Positions 19,776 to 28,565 of a DNA stretch of 64,000 bases are shown one piece after another; position 1 is the stretch's first letter; each line of letters opens with the position of its first letter. The DNA comes from Tissierellia bacterium (GTDB lineage Bacteria > Bacillota_A > Clostridia > Tissierellales > Peptoniphilaceae). Location: the NCBI GenBank assembly GCA_030537695.1, contig JAUNVJ010000001.1, positions 66,170-130,169 of the forward strand. Reading direction: 5' to 3'. The notes under the pieces were generated by a model. The model was not told where the DNA came from, did not search any database, and saw only the letters and a program-made list of their open reading frames with translations. Both the position numbers and the translations under genes were made by a program.

Positions 19776-20744
19776 TTATTTGGCATATTCTGGTTTTTTA
19801 TCTAATTTATGGGTGGATCGAATCGTACGACTCGTTCCACTGGGTAATCGAAGAACCAGTGTTTCCGTTGTTGCTTGATTGTGTCCAAAGTACTTCACGC
19901 CTTCCAATACTTCCCCTGAGCTGATTCCGGTAACGGAAAAAATGACTTCATCTCCTTTCACTAAATCATCCACTGTATAAATTTTTTCCAAATCAGAATG
20001 TAATTTATAGCAGCGTTCTTTTTGAGATTCATCCGTTGGATGTAAACGCCCTTGAAAATCTCCACCTAAACATTTTAAAGCAGCCGCAGCAATAACACCT
20101 TCCGGTGCACCTCCCATTCCCATAACCAAGTCCACCCCTGAATCATTGAAACAAGTTTCGATGGCCGTCATAATATCACCATCCGAGACTTTTTTGATTC
20201 GTGCACCGATGGCTCGAATTTCTTGAATAATTTTTTCGTGACGAGGTCGATCTAAAATTGCTACGGTAATATCATCGATGTTTTTATTTAATGCTTGCGC
20301 AACACGTGTAATATTATTAGATACAGTATCATCTAATTGGATCGCACCTTTTGCTTGAGGTCCACAAGCGATTTTATCCATATAGATATCCGGTGCGTTT
20401 AAAAGACAACCCTTCGGTGCTACGGCCAAAACGGCGATGGCATTATTCATTCCATTAGCTATTGAAGTCGTTCCATCAATAGGGTCGACGGCAATATCCA
20501 CTTTTTCAGCATCTTCTCCACCGGAGCCTATTTGCTCCCCGATATAAAGCATGGGCGCTTCATCGATCTCTCCTTCACCAATGACAACGGTGCCGTCTAT
20601 TTCGACGGTATCAAACATTCTACGCATCGCATCGACAGCAGCTTCATCTGCAACGATTTTATCTCCTTTACCTAAAAATTTTCCAGCTGATAGTGCGGCC
20701 GCTTCTGTAACTCTAGCTAAATTTAACGCTAAATTTCTGTCCAT
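19776..20744 (-). CDS. glpX: Fructose-1,6-bisphosphatase class II (GlpX)
   Basis: Gluconeogenic phosphatase making fructose 6-phosphate. The 322-residue protein has VTEAAALSAGKFLGKGDKI, GEGEIDEAPMLYIGE and the metal-binding VDPIDGTTS, with full family length. Its ATG overlaps the stop of the upstream transaldolase-like gene by one base (TAATG). Confidence 0.96.
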   Translation of the reverse strand: MDRNLALNLARVTEAAALSAGKFLGKGDKIVADEAAVDAMRRMFDTVEIDGTVVIGEGEIDEAPMLYIGEQIGSGGEDAEKVDIAVDPIDGTTSIANGMNNAIAVLAVAPKGCLLNAPDIYMDKIACGPQAKGAIQLDDTVSNNITRVAQALNKNIDDITVAILDRPRHEKIIQEIRAIGARIKKVSDGDIMTAIETCFNDSGVDLVMGMGGAPEGVIAAAALKCLGGDFQGRLHPTDESQKERCYKLHSDLEKIYTVDDLVKGDEVIFSVTGISSGEVLEGVKYFGHNQATTETLVLRLPSGTSRTIRSTHKLDKKPEYAK

Positions 20745-21400
20745 TAAAAAACTCCTTTTGTTTTCACATTCTTAAAATCTTCTAAAAATTGTTTCAAACC
20801 TTTTGTCGTTAAATCATGATGTAGCATTTTTTTAAATATTTTGTAGGGAATCGTAGCAATATGAGCACCGGATTCAGCCGCTTCTTCCACATGTTTTGTA
20901 TTTCGAATGCTGGCGGCGATAATCTCAGTCTCATAACCAAATTGGTGAAATATTATGGCCAAGGACCAAATCAATTCCATTCCAACCTCTCCGATATCGT
21001 CCAATCGTCCGATAAACGGACTTACATAAGTAGCTCCTGCCCGTGCAGCCAACAATCCTTGACTTACTGAAAACACCAAAGTGACATTGGTTTTAATACC
21101 TTCATTTGATAGAATTTTAACGGCTTTTAAACCTTCTTCCGTCATAGGTATTTTAACTATAATATTTTCATGAATGGCTGCTAAGCTCTTTGCCTCTGAA
21201 ACCATTTTATCACAAGTCATTCCAATAACTTCCGCTGAAATGGGACCATCTACGATAGAGGCAATTTCTAAAATTACATCTTCAAAAACACCTCCTGATT
21301 TCGCAATCAAACTGGGATTGGTCGTTACCCCGTCTAGTACTCCCCATTCATTGATTTCTTTTATTTCATCTATATTTGCCGTATCTATAAAAAGTTTCAA
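20744..21400 (-). CDS. fsa: Fructose-6-phosphate aldolase/transaldolase-like protein
   Basis: Small transaldolase family (TalC/FSA) protein that cleaves or transfers C3 units from fructose 6-phosphate. The 219-residue protein has [29 protein letters not shown] and the Schiff-base lysine region [15 protein letters not shown] place the start at a TTG (21400), giving the canonical MKLFIDTA and 8 bases after AAAGGATGG. The in-frame ATG at 21409 would leave no room for a ribosome-binding site. The exact activity (FSA or transaldolase) cannot be told from sequence. Confidence 0.9.
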   Translation of the reverse strand: MKLFIDTANIDEIKEINEWGVLDGVTTNPSLIAKSGGVFEDVILEIASIVDGPISAEVIGMTCDKMVSEAKSLAAIHENIIVKIPMTEEGLKAVKILSNEGIKTNVTLVFSVSQGLLAARAGATYVSPFIGRLDDIGEVGMELIWSLAIIFHQFGYETEIIAASIRNTKHVEEAAESGAHIATIPYKIFKKMLHHDLTTKGLKQFLEDFKNVKTKGVF

Positions 21401-21401
21401 A

Positions 21402-21881
21402 TTAACCATCCTTTCGCTGTAATAGACATACGCTTTGAGAAGAGATCCCCTCTTTTCTCCCCACAAAACCCAAATGCTCTGTTGTGGTGGCTTTTATTGA
21501 GATATTTTCTTTTTCCGTATGAAGTATTTTACTAATTATTCCTCTCATATCCTCAATATAAGGGCTTAGTTTAGGCTCTTGACAACAAATGACCGTATCA
21601 ATATTGGAAATTTCATAACCTTTTTCATTCATCAGATCATACACTTTGCTCAATAAGATCTTTGAATCCACATCTTTGTATCTAATATCCGTGTCCGGAA
21701 AATGGTAACCAATATCCCGTAACGAGAGGGCTCCTAAGATAGCATCCATAATTCCATGAATTAAAACATCGGCATCACTGTGCCCTAATAGACCTTTTTC
21801 ATAATCGATTTCAAGGCCTCCTAAGATCAAGGGCCTTCCGCAAACGTATTGATGGACGTCATAACCGATTCCTATTCTCAT
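21402..21881 (-). CDS. ispF: 2-C-methyl-D-erythritol 2,4-cyclodiphosphate synthase
   Basis: MEP pathway enzyme forming MEcPP. The 159-residue protein has [11 protein letters not shown] (zinc Asp and His) and [19 protein letters not shown], plus the C-terminal [16 protein letters not shown]. It overlaps ispD by 4 bases (ATGA), the usual order for this pair. Confidence 0.97.
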   Translation of the reverse strand: MRIGIGYDVHQYVCGRPLILGGLEIDYEKGLLGHSDADVLIHGIMDAILGALSLRDIGYHFPDTDIRYKDVDSKILLSKVYDLMNEKGYEISNIDTVICCQEPKLSPYIEDMRGIISKILHTEKENISIKATTTEHLGFVGRKEGISSQSVCLLQRKDG

Positions 21882-22579
21882 AAATTCACCTTTTCTAAAA
21901 TTGCTTTTGCAAAAACTAAATCTTCCCGAGTTGTTATTTTAATATTGTCATAACTATTATTGATCAACTTCACCTTGACTCCTGTCTTTTCTACTAATGA
22001 ACAGTCATCGGTTCCGTAATAATCTTCTTGATAAGCTTGTTCATAGGCTCTTAATAAAATATCCGAATAAAACACTTGCGGAGTTTGCACCTGATATAAA
22101 TTCTTTCGATTGGGAGTATAATTGACCGTGTCTCCATTGTAAGAAACTTTAATGGTGTCTTTGACAGGATTTGCCAATACACAAGCTCCTGTTTCCGAAA
22201 CTTGTTCAATAGCTTCATTAATTTTTTCCACAGACACAAAGGGTCTTGCCCCATCATGGGTTAAAATAATATCCGTTTCTTTGGGACAATTCATCAGACC
22301 ATTGTAAATAGAATCTTGCCGTTCCTTTCCCCCATAGACAATTTTGTAAGGTTTACGAATAGGATATTTATGAATAATATAGCCCACATAGGGAATATCC
22401 GTTTCTTTGACAATAAGAAGGATAAAATCAACATATTTGCAAGACTCTATTTTTTTAATAGTATGGGCTAAAATTGGTTTTTTCTTAATCGTCAAAAATT
22501 GTTTGTTAAAACCTAAATTCATGCGTTTACCCATACCAGCAGCTGCTATAAAAGCAGTGACATATTTTTGATCAAACAT
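21878..22579 (-). CDS. ispD: 2-C-methyl-D-erythritol 4-phosphate cytidylyltransferase
   Basis: MEP pathway enzyme coupling CTP to MEP. The 233-residue protein has the nucleotide-binding [19 protein letters not shown], a HDGARPFVS motif and YQVQTPQVF. It is directly coupled to ispF and follows the PBP gene by 8 bases. This pairing places lipid-carrier precursor synthesis in one transcript with cell-wall enzymes. Confidence 0.96.
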   Translation of the reverse strand: MFDQKYVTAFIAAAGMGKRMNLGFNKQFLTIKKKPILAHTIKKIESCKYVDFILLIVKETDIPYVGYIIHKYPIRKPYKIVYGGKERQDSIYNGLMNCPKETDIILTHDGARPFVSVEKINEAIEQVSETGACVLANPVKDTIKVSYNGDTVNYTPNRKNLYQVQTPQVFYSDILLRAYEQAYQEDYYGTDDCSLVEKTGVKVKLINNSYDNIKITTREDLVFAKAILEKVNL

Positions 22580-22587
22580 GTTAACTC

Positions 22588-24024
22588 CTACTCTTCAAAT
22601 TGAATAACGTCCAGAGCGTATTTTAACAACTCTCCACCGATAGGTGCCGCCACTTTACCAGCATACTCGTTAACATCGGGAATCACAACGGCAATGGCAA
22701 CTTTTGGATCATCTGCCGGGGCAAATCCAACGAACCATGCATCGTTAATATCTTCTTTTATATTCCGTTGTGCTGTTCCGGTTTTGCCGGCTATTTGATA
22801 GCCTCTGACATAAGCTTCTGTTCCTGTTCCATTATTGACAACATTTATCATCAATTCTTTAATTTGTTCCGCAATTTCTTTCGTTGTAACTTCTGATAGT
22901 ACAGATGGATTGATTTGCACTATATTGTCACCATTGGGAGCGTCGATGGATTTTACAATATTCGGTTTCATCATAATTCCGTCATTTGCAATAGTAGATG
23001 CCACCATACACATTTCCAAAGGGGTGGTTACAATCGTATCATGCCCGATTCCAGCTGCAGCTAATGATGTCCTGTCAAAATCTTTTTTTTCATAATTCCA
23101 AGTGGATTTTTTTAATGGAAGTTGAAAATCTACATCCTGGTTAATCATGTATTTTTCAGCCACTTCCACCATTTTATCCTTGCCGATTTCCGTTGCTTTT
23201 TTTGCAAAATAAGTATTTAAAGAATGTGTAAAGGCAGTTTTTAGACCCACTTTTCCATAGACTTTGTCTGTTGAATTTGTAAAGGGACGGCCATCAATCA
23301 TTTCTTCACCGGTATCTTCATAATTTTGATCTACTTCGGACTCTAATAATGCCGTTGTAGTAACAATTTTAAAGACCGATCCCGGTGGATATTTTCCCTT
23401 GATAACATTATTATAAAAAGTTGCATTATTTTGACGGAGAATTTCCGACATATCTGCTGCAATATTTTGAGAGTTAAAATCAGGGAGTGAAACAGAAGCA
23501 TATACTTCTCCGGTTTTCGGATTCATCATGACGATTGCCCCCTTATTGTATTTTTCAGCCAAAAGATTGCGAGCTTTTTTCTGGACATTGGTATCCGTAG
23601 TGAGGGTGACATTGTCCCCCACATCCAATTGGACGTCGGAATTAAAATAGGACTTAAAGGATTTCAATAATTTTGAGGTGTTTCTTCCCAAAAGATAATC
23701 ATTTAGTTGAAATTCCAATCCATATTTTCCTACGATGCGATCTGAATACCCAACGACATGGGAATAGATGACCGGATAGTTGTAATTTCTTTTGTACTTA
23801 TATTTTTCTCCTGTAGAATATGCCAAGATCTCATTGTTTCGATCATAAATGGTGCCTCGTTTCACCGAGTTTTCTTCCAATCGTGCACGGCGATTTGCCG
23901 GATTATCGATTATCTCAGGAGCTTGAAAGATAACGAAGTAACTTAGATAAAAAATCAATGACAATAATAATAAAATGAGAAATACCAATAGAATCAAAAT
24001 CTTGCGATTATCATTTGTTTTCAT
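22588..24024 (-). CDS. Class B penicillin-binding protein (transpeptidase)
   Basis: Membrane-anchored peptidoglycan transpeptidase, 478 residues, resembling the PbpA/FtsI partners of SEDS proteins. One N-terminal transmembrane helix (about 8-30), a short dimerisation domain, and a transpeptidase domain with PPGSVFKIVT (active Ser in SxxK), HSLNTYF (SxN) and GKTGTAQRN (KTG). The ATG at 24024 has GGAGCAG upstream and lies inside the end of the SEDS gene (14-base overlap), so synthesis of the pair is coupled. Whether it serves division or elongation is not decidable here; it is the only PBP in the window. Confidence 0.93.
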   Translation of the reverse strand: MKTNDNRKILILLVFLILLLLSLIFYLSYFVIFQAPEIIDNPANRRARLEENSVKRGTIYDRNNEILAYSTGEKYKYKRNYNYPVIYSHVVGYSDRIVGKYGLEFQLNDYLLGRNTSKLLKSFKSYFNSDVQLDVGDNVTLTTDTNVQKKARNLLAEKYNKGAIVMMNPKTGEVYASVSLPDFNSQNIAADMSEILRQNNATFYNNVIKGKYPPGSVFKIVTTTALLESEVDQNYEDTGEEMIDGRPFTNSTDKVYGKVGLKTAFTHSLNTYFAKKATEIGKDKMVEVAEKYMINQDVDFQLPLKKSTWNYEKKDFDRTSLAAAGIGHDTIVTTPLEMCMVASTIANDGIMMKPNIVKSIDAPNGDNIVQINPSVLSEVTTKEIAEQIKELMINVVNNGTGTEAYVRGYQIAGKTGTAQRNIKEDINDAWFVGFAPADDPKVAIAVVIPDVNEYAGKVAAPIGGELLKYALDVIQFEE

Positions 24025-25297
24025 AATTTCTGCTCCGTTCATACTTATATGACATATCTTCACTGGTCACTTGAAGTATCCCAAGAGCCATAAATGAAGA
24101 CACCATTGAAGATCCTCCATATGACACGAAAGGTAAAGTAATTCCTGTCATGGGAATCAATTTAATGACACCACCGATATTTAAAAAACATTGTATGCAA
24201 ATTAAAATGGCGATAGCCACTGCTAAAATTCGATAAAAAGTATATTCTTGATTCAAAGCAATTTTAATAGCTCGATAGGTCAATAACATAAATAGCATTA
24301 TAATACCAATGCCTGTAAAGATTCCCATTTCTTCACAAATCGCTGAAAAGATAACATCCGTTTCCACATAACTGATTTCTCGAGGATATCCTAAACCGAT
24401 ACCCGAACCGAAAAATCCTCCTTCTCCAATGGCAAAAAGAGATTGTACGATTTGCTGACCATAACCAAACATATTTCTTTCAGCCCAAGGATGTAACCAA
24501 ATATCCACCCTCGTTCGTACATGTGCAAACATAAAATAACCGATAATTCCACCGACAATCATCAAACCGAAATTTACTAAAATAGAAAAACGATCTTTGT
24601 CGTAGATAAATTGCAATCCCGTATAAATAGCCATAAAGACTGCTGCAGTCCCCAAATCCGTCTGTAAAAATAAAAAGAAAACAAATAGGTACATAATACC
24701 CATTAAGATATAGGAACTATATTTAATATTTTGCTTTTCTAAACGTTTTTGGAAAATAGTATAATAAGATGCAATTAAAAACATAAGTAGGATCTTTGTA
24801 AATTCTGATAATTGAATCGTTACGGAATCATTTTTCGTCAACGAAATCCAATTTTTAGAACCTTTGTTTACACTGGCGAAGGTTAAAGTGACGATAAAAA
24901 AAACGACACAACCTAAAAAATAAAGAAGGGTTAAATATTCCAATTTTCGGATGGCCCGAACAGCAAAATAGGTAAGGTAAAATACAAGAATTCCAATAAG
25001 GGACCAAAGGAGTTGTTTAAGGCCCATGGCAGGATTCAAACGGTATATCGTAATGATTCCTATCGTAAGTAGCATGGATACAATTAAAAAGATATAATTA
25101 TCTCCTGACGATACTCGCCCTAAAACAAAATTGGAGATATAAAGGATTAAAATCAAGCCTAGAAATAAAATTATGATATATTTATCTATATGATTATTAT
25201 TTAGTAAAAATAATAGAAAAATCGCCAACAATTCAAAGGCCAAGAGCAAATCTCTAGGTCTTCTTTTCTTTAAAAGCATATTAATCAACATGATCAC
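24011..25297 (-). CDS. SEDS family peptidoglycan polymerase (FtsW/RodA/SpoVE)
   Basis: Polytopic membrane protein of 428 residues with about ten transmembrane segments. The SEDS landmarks are VDIWLHPWAERNMFGYGQQIVQSLFAIGEGGFFGSGIG split across a loop, and IPMTGITLPFVSYGGSSM near the C-terminus. SEDS proteins polymerise lipid II together with a class B PBP, here encoded by the next gene. The 4-base overlap with the upstream FHA gene mirrors the actinobacterial FhaB-RodA-PbpA arrangement. Confidence 0.95.
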   Translation of the reverse strand: MIMLINMLLKKRRPRDLLLAFELLAIFLLFLLNNNHIDKYIIILFLGLILILYISNFVLGRVSSGDNYIFLIVSMLLTIGIITIYRLNPAMGLKQLLWSLIGILVFYLTYFAVRAIRKLEYLTLLYFLGCVVFFIVTLTFASVNKGSKNWISLTKNDSVTIQLSEFTKILLMFLIASYYTIFQKRLEKQNIKYSSYILMGIMYLFVFFLFLQTDLGTAAVFMAIYTGLQFIYDKDRFSILVNFGLMIVGGIIGYFMFAHVRTRVDIWLHPWAERNMFGYGQQIVQSLFAIGEGGFFGSGIGLGYPREISYVETDVIFSAICEEMGIFTGIGIIMLFMLLTYRAIKIALNQEYTFYRILAVAIAILICIQCFLNIGGVIKLIPMTGITLPFVSYGGSSMVSSFMALGILQVTSEDMSYKYERSRNYENK

Positions 25298-25734
25298 CTA
25301 TTCTCTACAAAGATAAATTGAATAAACCCAACACCGATTCGATCCCCATTTTGAAGTTCTATAATTTCATCAGGATTTATTTTTTCACCATTTAAATATG
25401 TCCCATTAGCAGAATTATTATCTTCTATATAAAAGGTTTTATTCTTTTCCATAATTTTTAAATGATTTTTTGAGACAAATTTATCTTTTATGACGATATC
25501 TGATTTGGAAGACCGTCCTAGGGTCAAAGTCCCTCGGACCACATAATGTTCCTGCATTTTAAAATTTAAAGAATCCAGTCGATTGACCACCTTTAAATAG
25601 GCCTTGTCCAATGAGCTCCCCTTTCCAGCCATGGAGCGGATATCAAGATACATAAGCCTTAAAATACTAAAGATAAATAAATATATTATTATAATAAAAA
25701 CATACCTTAAAATTTGCGATATTAATTCAAACAT
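25294..25734 (-). CDS. Membrane-anchored FHA domain protein
   Basis: 146 residues: one N-terminal transmembrane helix (about 8-30), a basic juxtamembrane stretch, and a C-terminal FHA phosphothreonine-binding domain (GTLTLGRSSKSDIVIKD, FVSKNHLKI, NSANGTYLNGEKI). I start at the ATG 25734 with GAGGTG upstream. It is first in the operon with the SEDS and PBP genes, so a role in linking Ser/Thr kinase signalling to wall synthesis is a reasonable inference. No kinase gene is in the window. Confidence 0.9.
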   Translation of the reverse strand: MFELISQILRYVFIIIIYLFIFSILRLMYLDIRSMAGKGSSLDKAYLKVVNRLDSLNFKMQEHYVVRGTLTLGRSSKSDIVIKDKFVSKNHLKIMEKNKTFYIEDNNSANGTYLNGEKINPDEIIELQNGDRIGVGFIQFIFVENR

Positions 25735-25757
25735 AGAGCACCTCAAATGATTTAATC

Positions 25758-25785
25758 GTTGAAAGATTCAACCAATCATATTATA
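25758..25785 (-). promoter_or_regulatory. -10 element and small palindrome upstream of the FHA gene
   Basis: TATAAT on the minus strand at 25780-25785 with a poor -35. Just downstream lies the inverted repeat GTTGAA-AGA-TTCAAC (25758-25772), in the early transcribed region, an operator-like position. Confidence 0.4.
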
Positions 25786-25897
25786 TCCTTTTTTATTCTT
25801 GAATGCTATTCTTTCTAAGAATTTAACATCTTGAACTATCTTACCGAATAATTACTCAAAAGTAAAATATATGTTACAATCTTACTAAGGTGAGATT

Positions 25898-26503
25898 TTG
25901 AAAATTGAAAAAATTACTTTTAAAAAAAATAAATATGAATTGACCTTTAGCGATGGAAGCTTTCTCATGGTCGAAGAAGATACTTTAGTAGCTTTAGGTC
26001 TTTATAAGGGAATGGAAATCGAGGATCCATTTATTGATAAGATCCGTCGTCACAATCAAAAAACTCAAGGTATTAACCATGCTTTGAGATATTTACAATC
26101 GCTTCGAACGGAACAACAAGTGCGCAATTATCTTTATAAAAAAAAGATTGATTCGATTATTGTGGAAGAGGTCATTGATTATTTGGTGGAAAAACATTAT
26201 ATCGATGATTATGATTATGGATTGAGATATTTATCCGATGCTCAAAAATTAAAAGGATACGGTCGTAAAAAGATCGGTCATATGTTGAGACAAAAAGGAT
26301 TAAAGTCCTCTCTTATCGATCACATTTTATTGGAACTCGATGAAGAGTTGGAGTTTCACAATTGCATGAAATTGGGGAAAAAGCATCTCAAGGATTCTAA
26401 AAACTCCAAAGAGATACACAAAACGTTTCGATTTTTGATGGGAAGAGGGTATGATTATGAGATGATTGAAAGGGTTATGGAAAAGATTTGTGGAAAAGAA
26501 TAA
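25898..26503 (+). CDS. recX: RecX family regulatory protein
   Basis: RecX binds RecA filaments and modulates recombination. The 201-residue protein has the three-helix repeats typical of RecX (ALRYLQSLRTEQQVRNYLYKKK, YIDDYDYGLRYLSDAQKLKGYGRKKIGHMLRQKGL). The start is TTG at 25898 with AAGGTGA upstream. A TGnTACAAT extended -10 lies at 25872-25880. It is divergent from the FHA operon and overlaps the next gene. Confidence 0.93.
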   Translation: MKIEKITFKKNKYELTFSDGSFLMVEEDTLVALGLYKGMEIEDPFIDKIRRHNQKTQGINHALRYLQSLRTEQQVRNYLYKKKIDSIIVEEVIDYLVEKHYIDDYDYGLRYLSDAQKLKGYGRKKIGHMLRQKGLKSSLIDHILLELDEELEFHNCMKLGKKHLKDSKNSKEIHKTFRFLMGRGYDYEMIERVMEKICGKE

Positions 26504-26780
26504 ATTATTTTATGTCTATATCCTAGAATGTGCCGATACCAGCCTCTACACCGGCTATACCGTAGATATCCGTAAACGAGTCGCCCTTCATAATAAAGGA
26601 AAAGGGGCCAAGTATACTCGAGGAAGAAGACCGGTTAAACTGGTCTATTCCACTTCTTTTCCCACAAAATCACAAGCCATGCAAGCTGAATATTGGATTA
26701 AGCAACTGTCAGCTCAAGAAAAAAGACTTTTAATTCAAGGTAAATTCCCATTAAAGAAAATAATACCATCTGATTTATAG
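26490..26780 (+). CDS. GIY-YIG nuclease domain protein (YhbQ/YazA type)
   Basis: About 96 residues of a stand-alone GIY-YIG domain: FYVYILECADTSLYTGYT, then RKRVALHNKGKGAKYTRGRRPVKLVY and a conserved Glu (QAMQAEYWIKQL). The cellular role of this family is poorly defined; DNA repair is suspected. The start is uncertain: GTG at 26490 is chosen because the homologous part begins right after it. TTG at 26466 is the alternative. Its stop codon lies in the stem of the palindromic terminator. Confidence 0.88.
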   Translation: MEKNKLFYVYILECADTSLYTGYTVDIRKRVALHNKGKGAKYTRGRRPVKLVYSTSFPTKSQAMQAEYWIKQLSAQEKRLLIQGKFPLKKIIPSDL

Positions 26781-26800
26781 CTATAAATCAGATGGTATTA
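26761..26800. terminator. 40-bp perfect palindrome, bidirectional terminator
   Basis: TAATACCATCTGATTTATAG followed by its exact reverse complement, 20 + 20 bases with no spacer. It lies between convergent genes. On the + strand it is followed by TCTATTTTTTT, on the minus strand by TTATTTTCTTT. Confidence 0.88.
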
Positions 26801-26801
26801 T

Positions 26802-27137
26802 CTATTTTTTTCGTTGTTTTTTACCGTATCGATTTCGATCTGATCCGGCAATTCCGATAATCAATGCAAAGATGAGAGAGATTAAGCCTGAAGATACACC
26901 GATGACGAATATAATCAAATTATCCAAACTTTCAGGATCAAAAAGATTATTGATCACTAGAAATAATGAGAATATTCCGACAAATACCAATAATAGTCCA
27001 GGAATATATTTTGCAAATTTTAAATTTTTTGCTGCAAAATTTACGATAAAAGTAAATACTGATCCAATTAAAATAACACCTAAGGTCAATATAATGTAAT
27101 TGGAGTGTTCTGAAATCAATTCTATAATACGACTCAT
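26802..27137 (-). CDS. Small membrane protein of unknown function
   Basis: 111 residues with three hydrophobic helices (about 13-33, 43-64, 72-98) and a strongly basic C-terminus (DRNRYGKKQRKK), suggesting a cytoplasmic tail. I do not recognise a family. It starts 3 bases after the lipoprotein gene and so is the fourth gene of the two-component system unit. It could be an accessory to the sensor kinase, but there is no direct evidence. Confidence 0.7.
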   Translation of the reverse strand: MSRIIELISEHSNYIILTLGVILIGSVFTFIVNFAAKNLKFAKYIPGLLLVFVGIFSLFLVINNLFDPESLDNLIIFVIGVSSGLISLIFALIIGIAGSDRNRYGKKQRKK

Positions 27138-27140
27138 ACG

Positions 27141-28565
27141 TCACCTCTTGTTTTTTCTTGAAATTTCACTTTGCCACTGATCAGCATATTTGCCAATTGC
27201 CCATTCGGTCATAATAGTCTCTCCATTTTTTTCGATATCTCTTTCATAAAGTGGCGAAGAAACAATCTTACCATTAAGTATATTATAAATCTTTAACTTA
27301 TTATTTTCCAATGTAATTAAAAATCGTTTATTGGGAGAAATAAAAGCGTCGTCGATGGTAGAATGAAATTTTCGAAGTTCTGTCATGGGAATGGCCAATT
27401 GATTATATTTACTGATTTCATAAGGTAGTAGTAAGTTTAAATCAAAATCCTTATAAGATCGTTGATCCTCCAAATTTAAACGACCCATCAATTTCCAATA
27501 ACCATGGTCTCGATAGAGACCAAGATTCTTTAAGTCGGAACCGAAATTTTTAATTTCTTCATAATCCCGTTCTTCTGACGGTTGTTGATCGATAAAATAT
27601 CTGACATCGAGAGCTTTTTGCTTGTCAATCGTATCCAGTAGATAAATTCTCAGTTGATTTTTTTCGTTATTGAGATCAATATCCTCAATATTAATACAAT
27701 TAGATGAAATATAGTGGATATTCTTTAATACATTGGATTCCTCATCAATATAAATTCCAGGATCTTTTAAAGAATTTTCACTTTTGGATCTTCCTTTTAA
27801 TACTAATTTATCCGAAATTTCATGTTCTTTTGATTTTCGCTGAACTTCTACATCCACAAAATAATTTTTTCTTGGGAGTAAAATATTTGGTACCTCATAC
27901 ACATTTTCCAAATGATCATTATTAAACTTAATATAAAATGTTTTATAGGACCAAGTTGGTATTTCCGACTCGGATGTGAATTTCATTCCCAGTAAAAGTC
28001 CGTTTAAGCTTTCTTTTGTCGCTGGAGAATTTTCATATTTGTCTATTTCGATCTTTTTATTGACAATGGATTCTTCCAAGTCTTTTTCGGATATTTCTTC
28101 CGAATTTTTTGTAATTTGTATAATGACGCCATTTGTCACGATAAAAGCTTGATTATTGTCATCTTTTAAAATCTCGTAAAAAAATTCAGCGTCATCAAAA
28201 ATATCGATTGCCGTTACATAATCACCGTTAAAATCTAAAGTTTCTAAATCTAAATTATATTTCTTATAAAAATACTTTTTAGCTTTTAGATTTTTTATCC
28301 GATAAGAAGGATTTTCAATATATTTTTTCCCGATAATCACAGTATCTTTTGCAAAATAACAGTCATCCCCGATCAGTTCTTTATAAATAAAGTTATCTTC
28401 ATCTTCCAATTTATCGTTAAAAATACATTTGGTTATCGTCCATCTGCCATAAATCGGTGGAATTTCCAATTGGGGAGTTTCGACTGTAGAACCTTCACTA
28501 CTGATAAAATGACAACCAGTAAGACTTAATAGGAGAAAGAAAAATCCAATCCATTTTTTATTCAT
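27141..28565 (-). CDS. Putative lipoprotein of unknown function
   Basis: 474 residues with a lipoprotein signal peptide: basic start, hydrophobic stretch and lipobox LTGC with Cys18. The mature part is predicted to be extracellular and rich in charged residues; no known catalytic motif was seen. Its ATG overlaps the kinase stop by one base. In the WalRK system membrane-linked YycH/YycI follow the kinase, so an accessory or output role for this lipoprotein is plausible, but I see no sequence link to them. Confidence 0.75.
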   Translation of the reverse strand: MNKKWIGFFFLLLSLTGCHFISSEGSTVETPQLEIPPIYGRWTITKCIFNDKLEDEDNFIYKELIGDDCYFAKDTVIIGKKYIENPSYRIKNLKAKKYFYKKYNLDLETLDFNGDYVTAIDIFDDAEFFYEILKDDNNQAFIVTNGVIIQITKNSEEISEKDLEESIVNKKIEIDKYENSPATKESLNGLLLGMKFTSESEIPTWSYKTFYIKFNNDHLENVYEVPNILLPRKNYFVDVEVQRKSKEHEISDKLVLKGRSKSENSLKDPGIYIDEESNVLKNIHYISSNCINIEDIDLNNEKNQLRIYLLDTIDKQKALDVRYFIDQQPSEERDYEEIKNFGSDLKNLGLYRDHGYWKLMGRLNLEDQRSYKDFDLNLLLPYEISKYNQLAIPMTELRKFHSTIDDAFISPNKRFLITLENNKLKIYNILNGKIVSSPLYERDIEKNGETIMTEWAIGKYADQWQSEISRKNKR

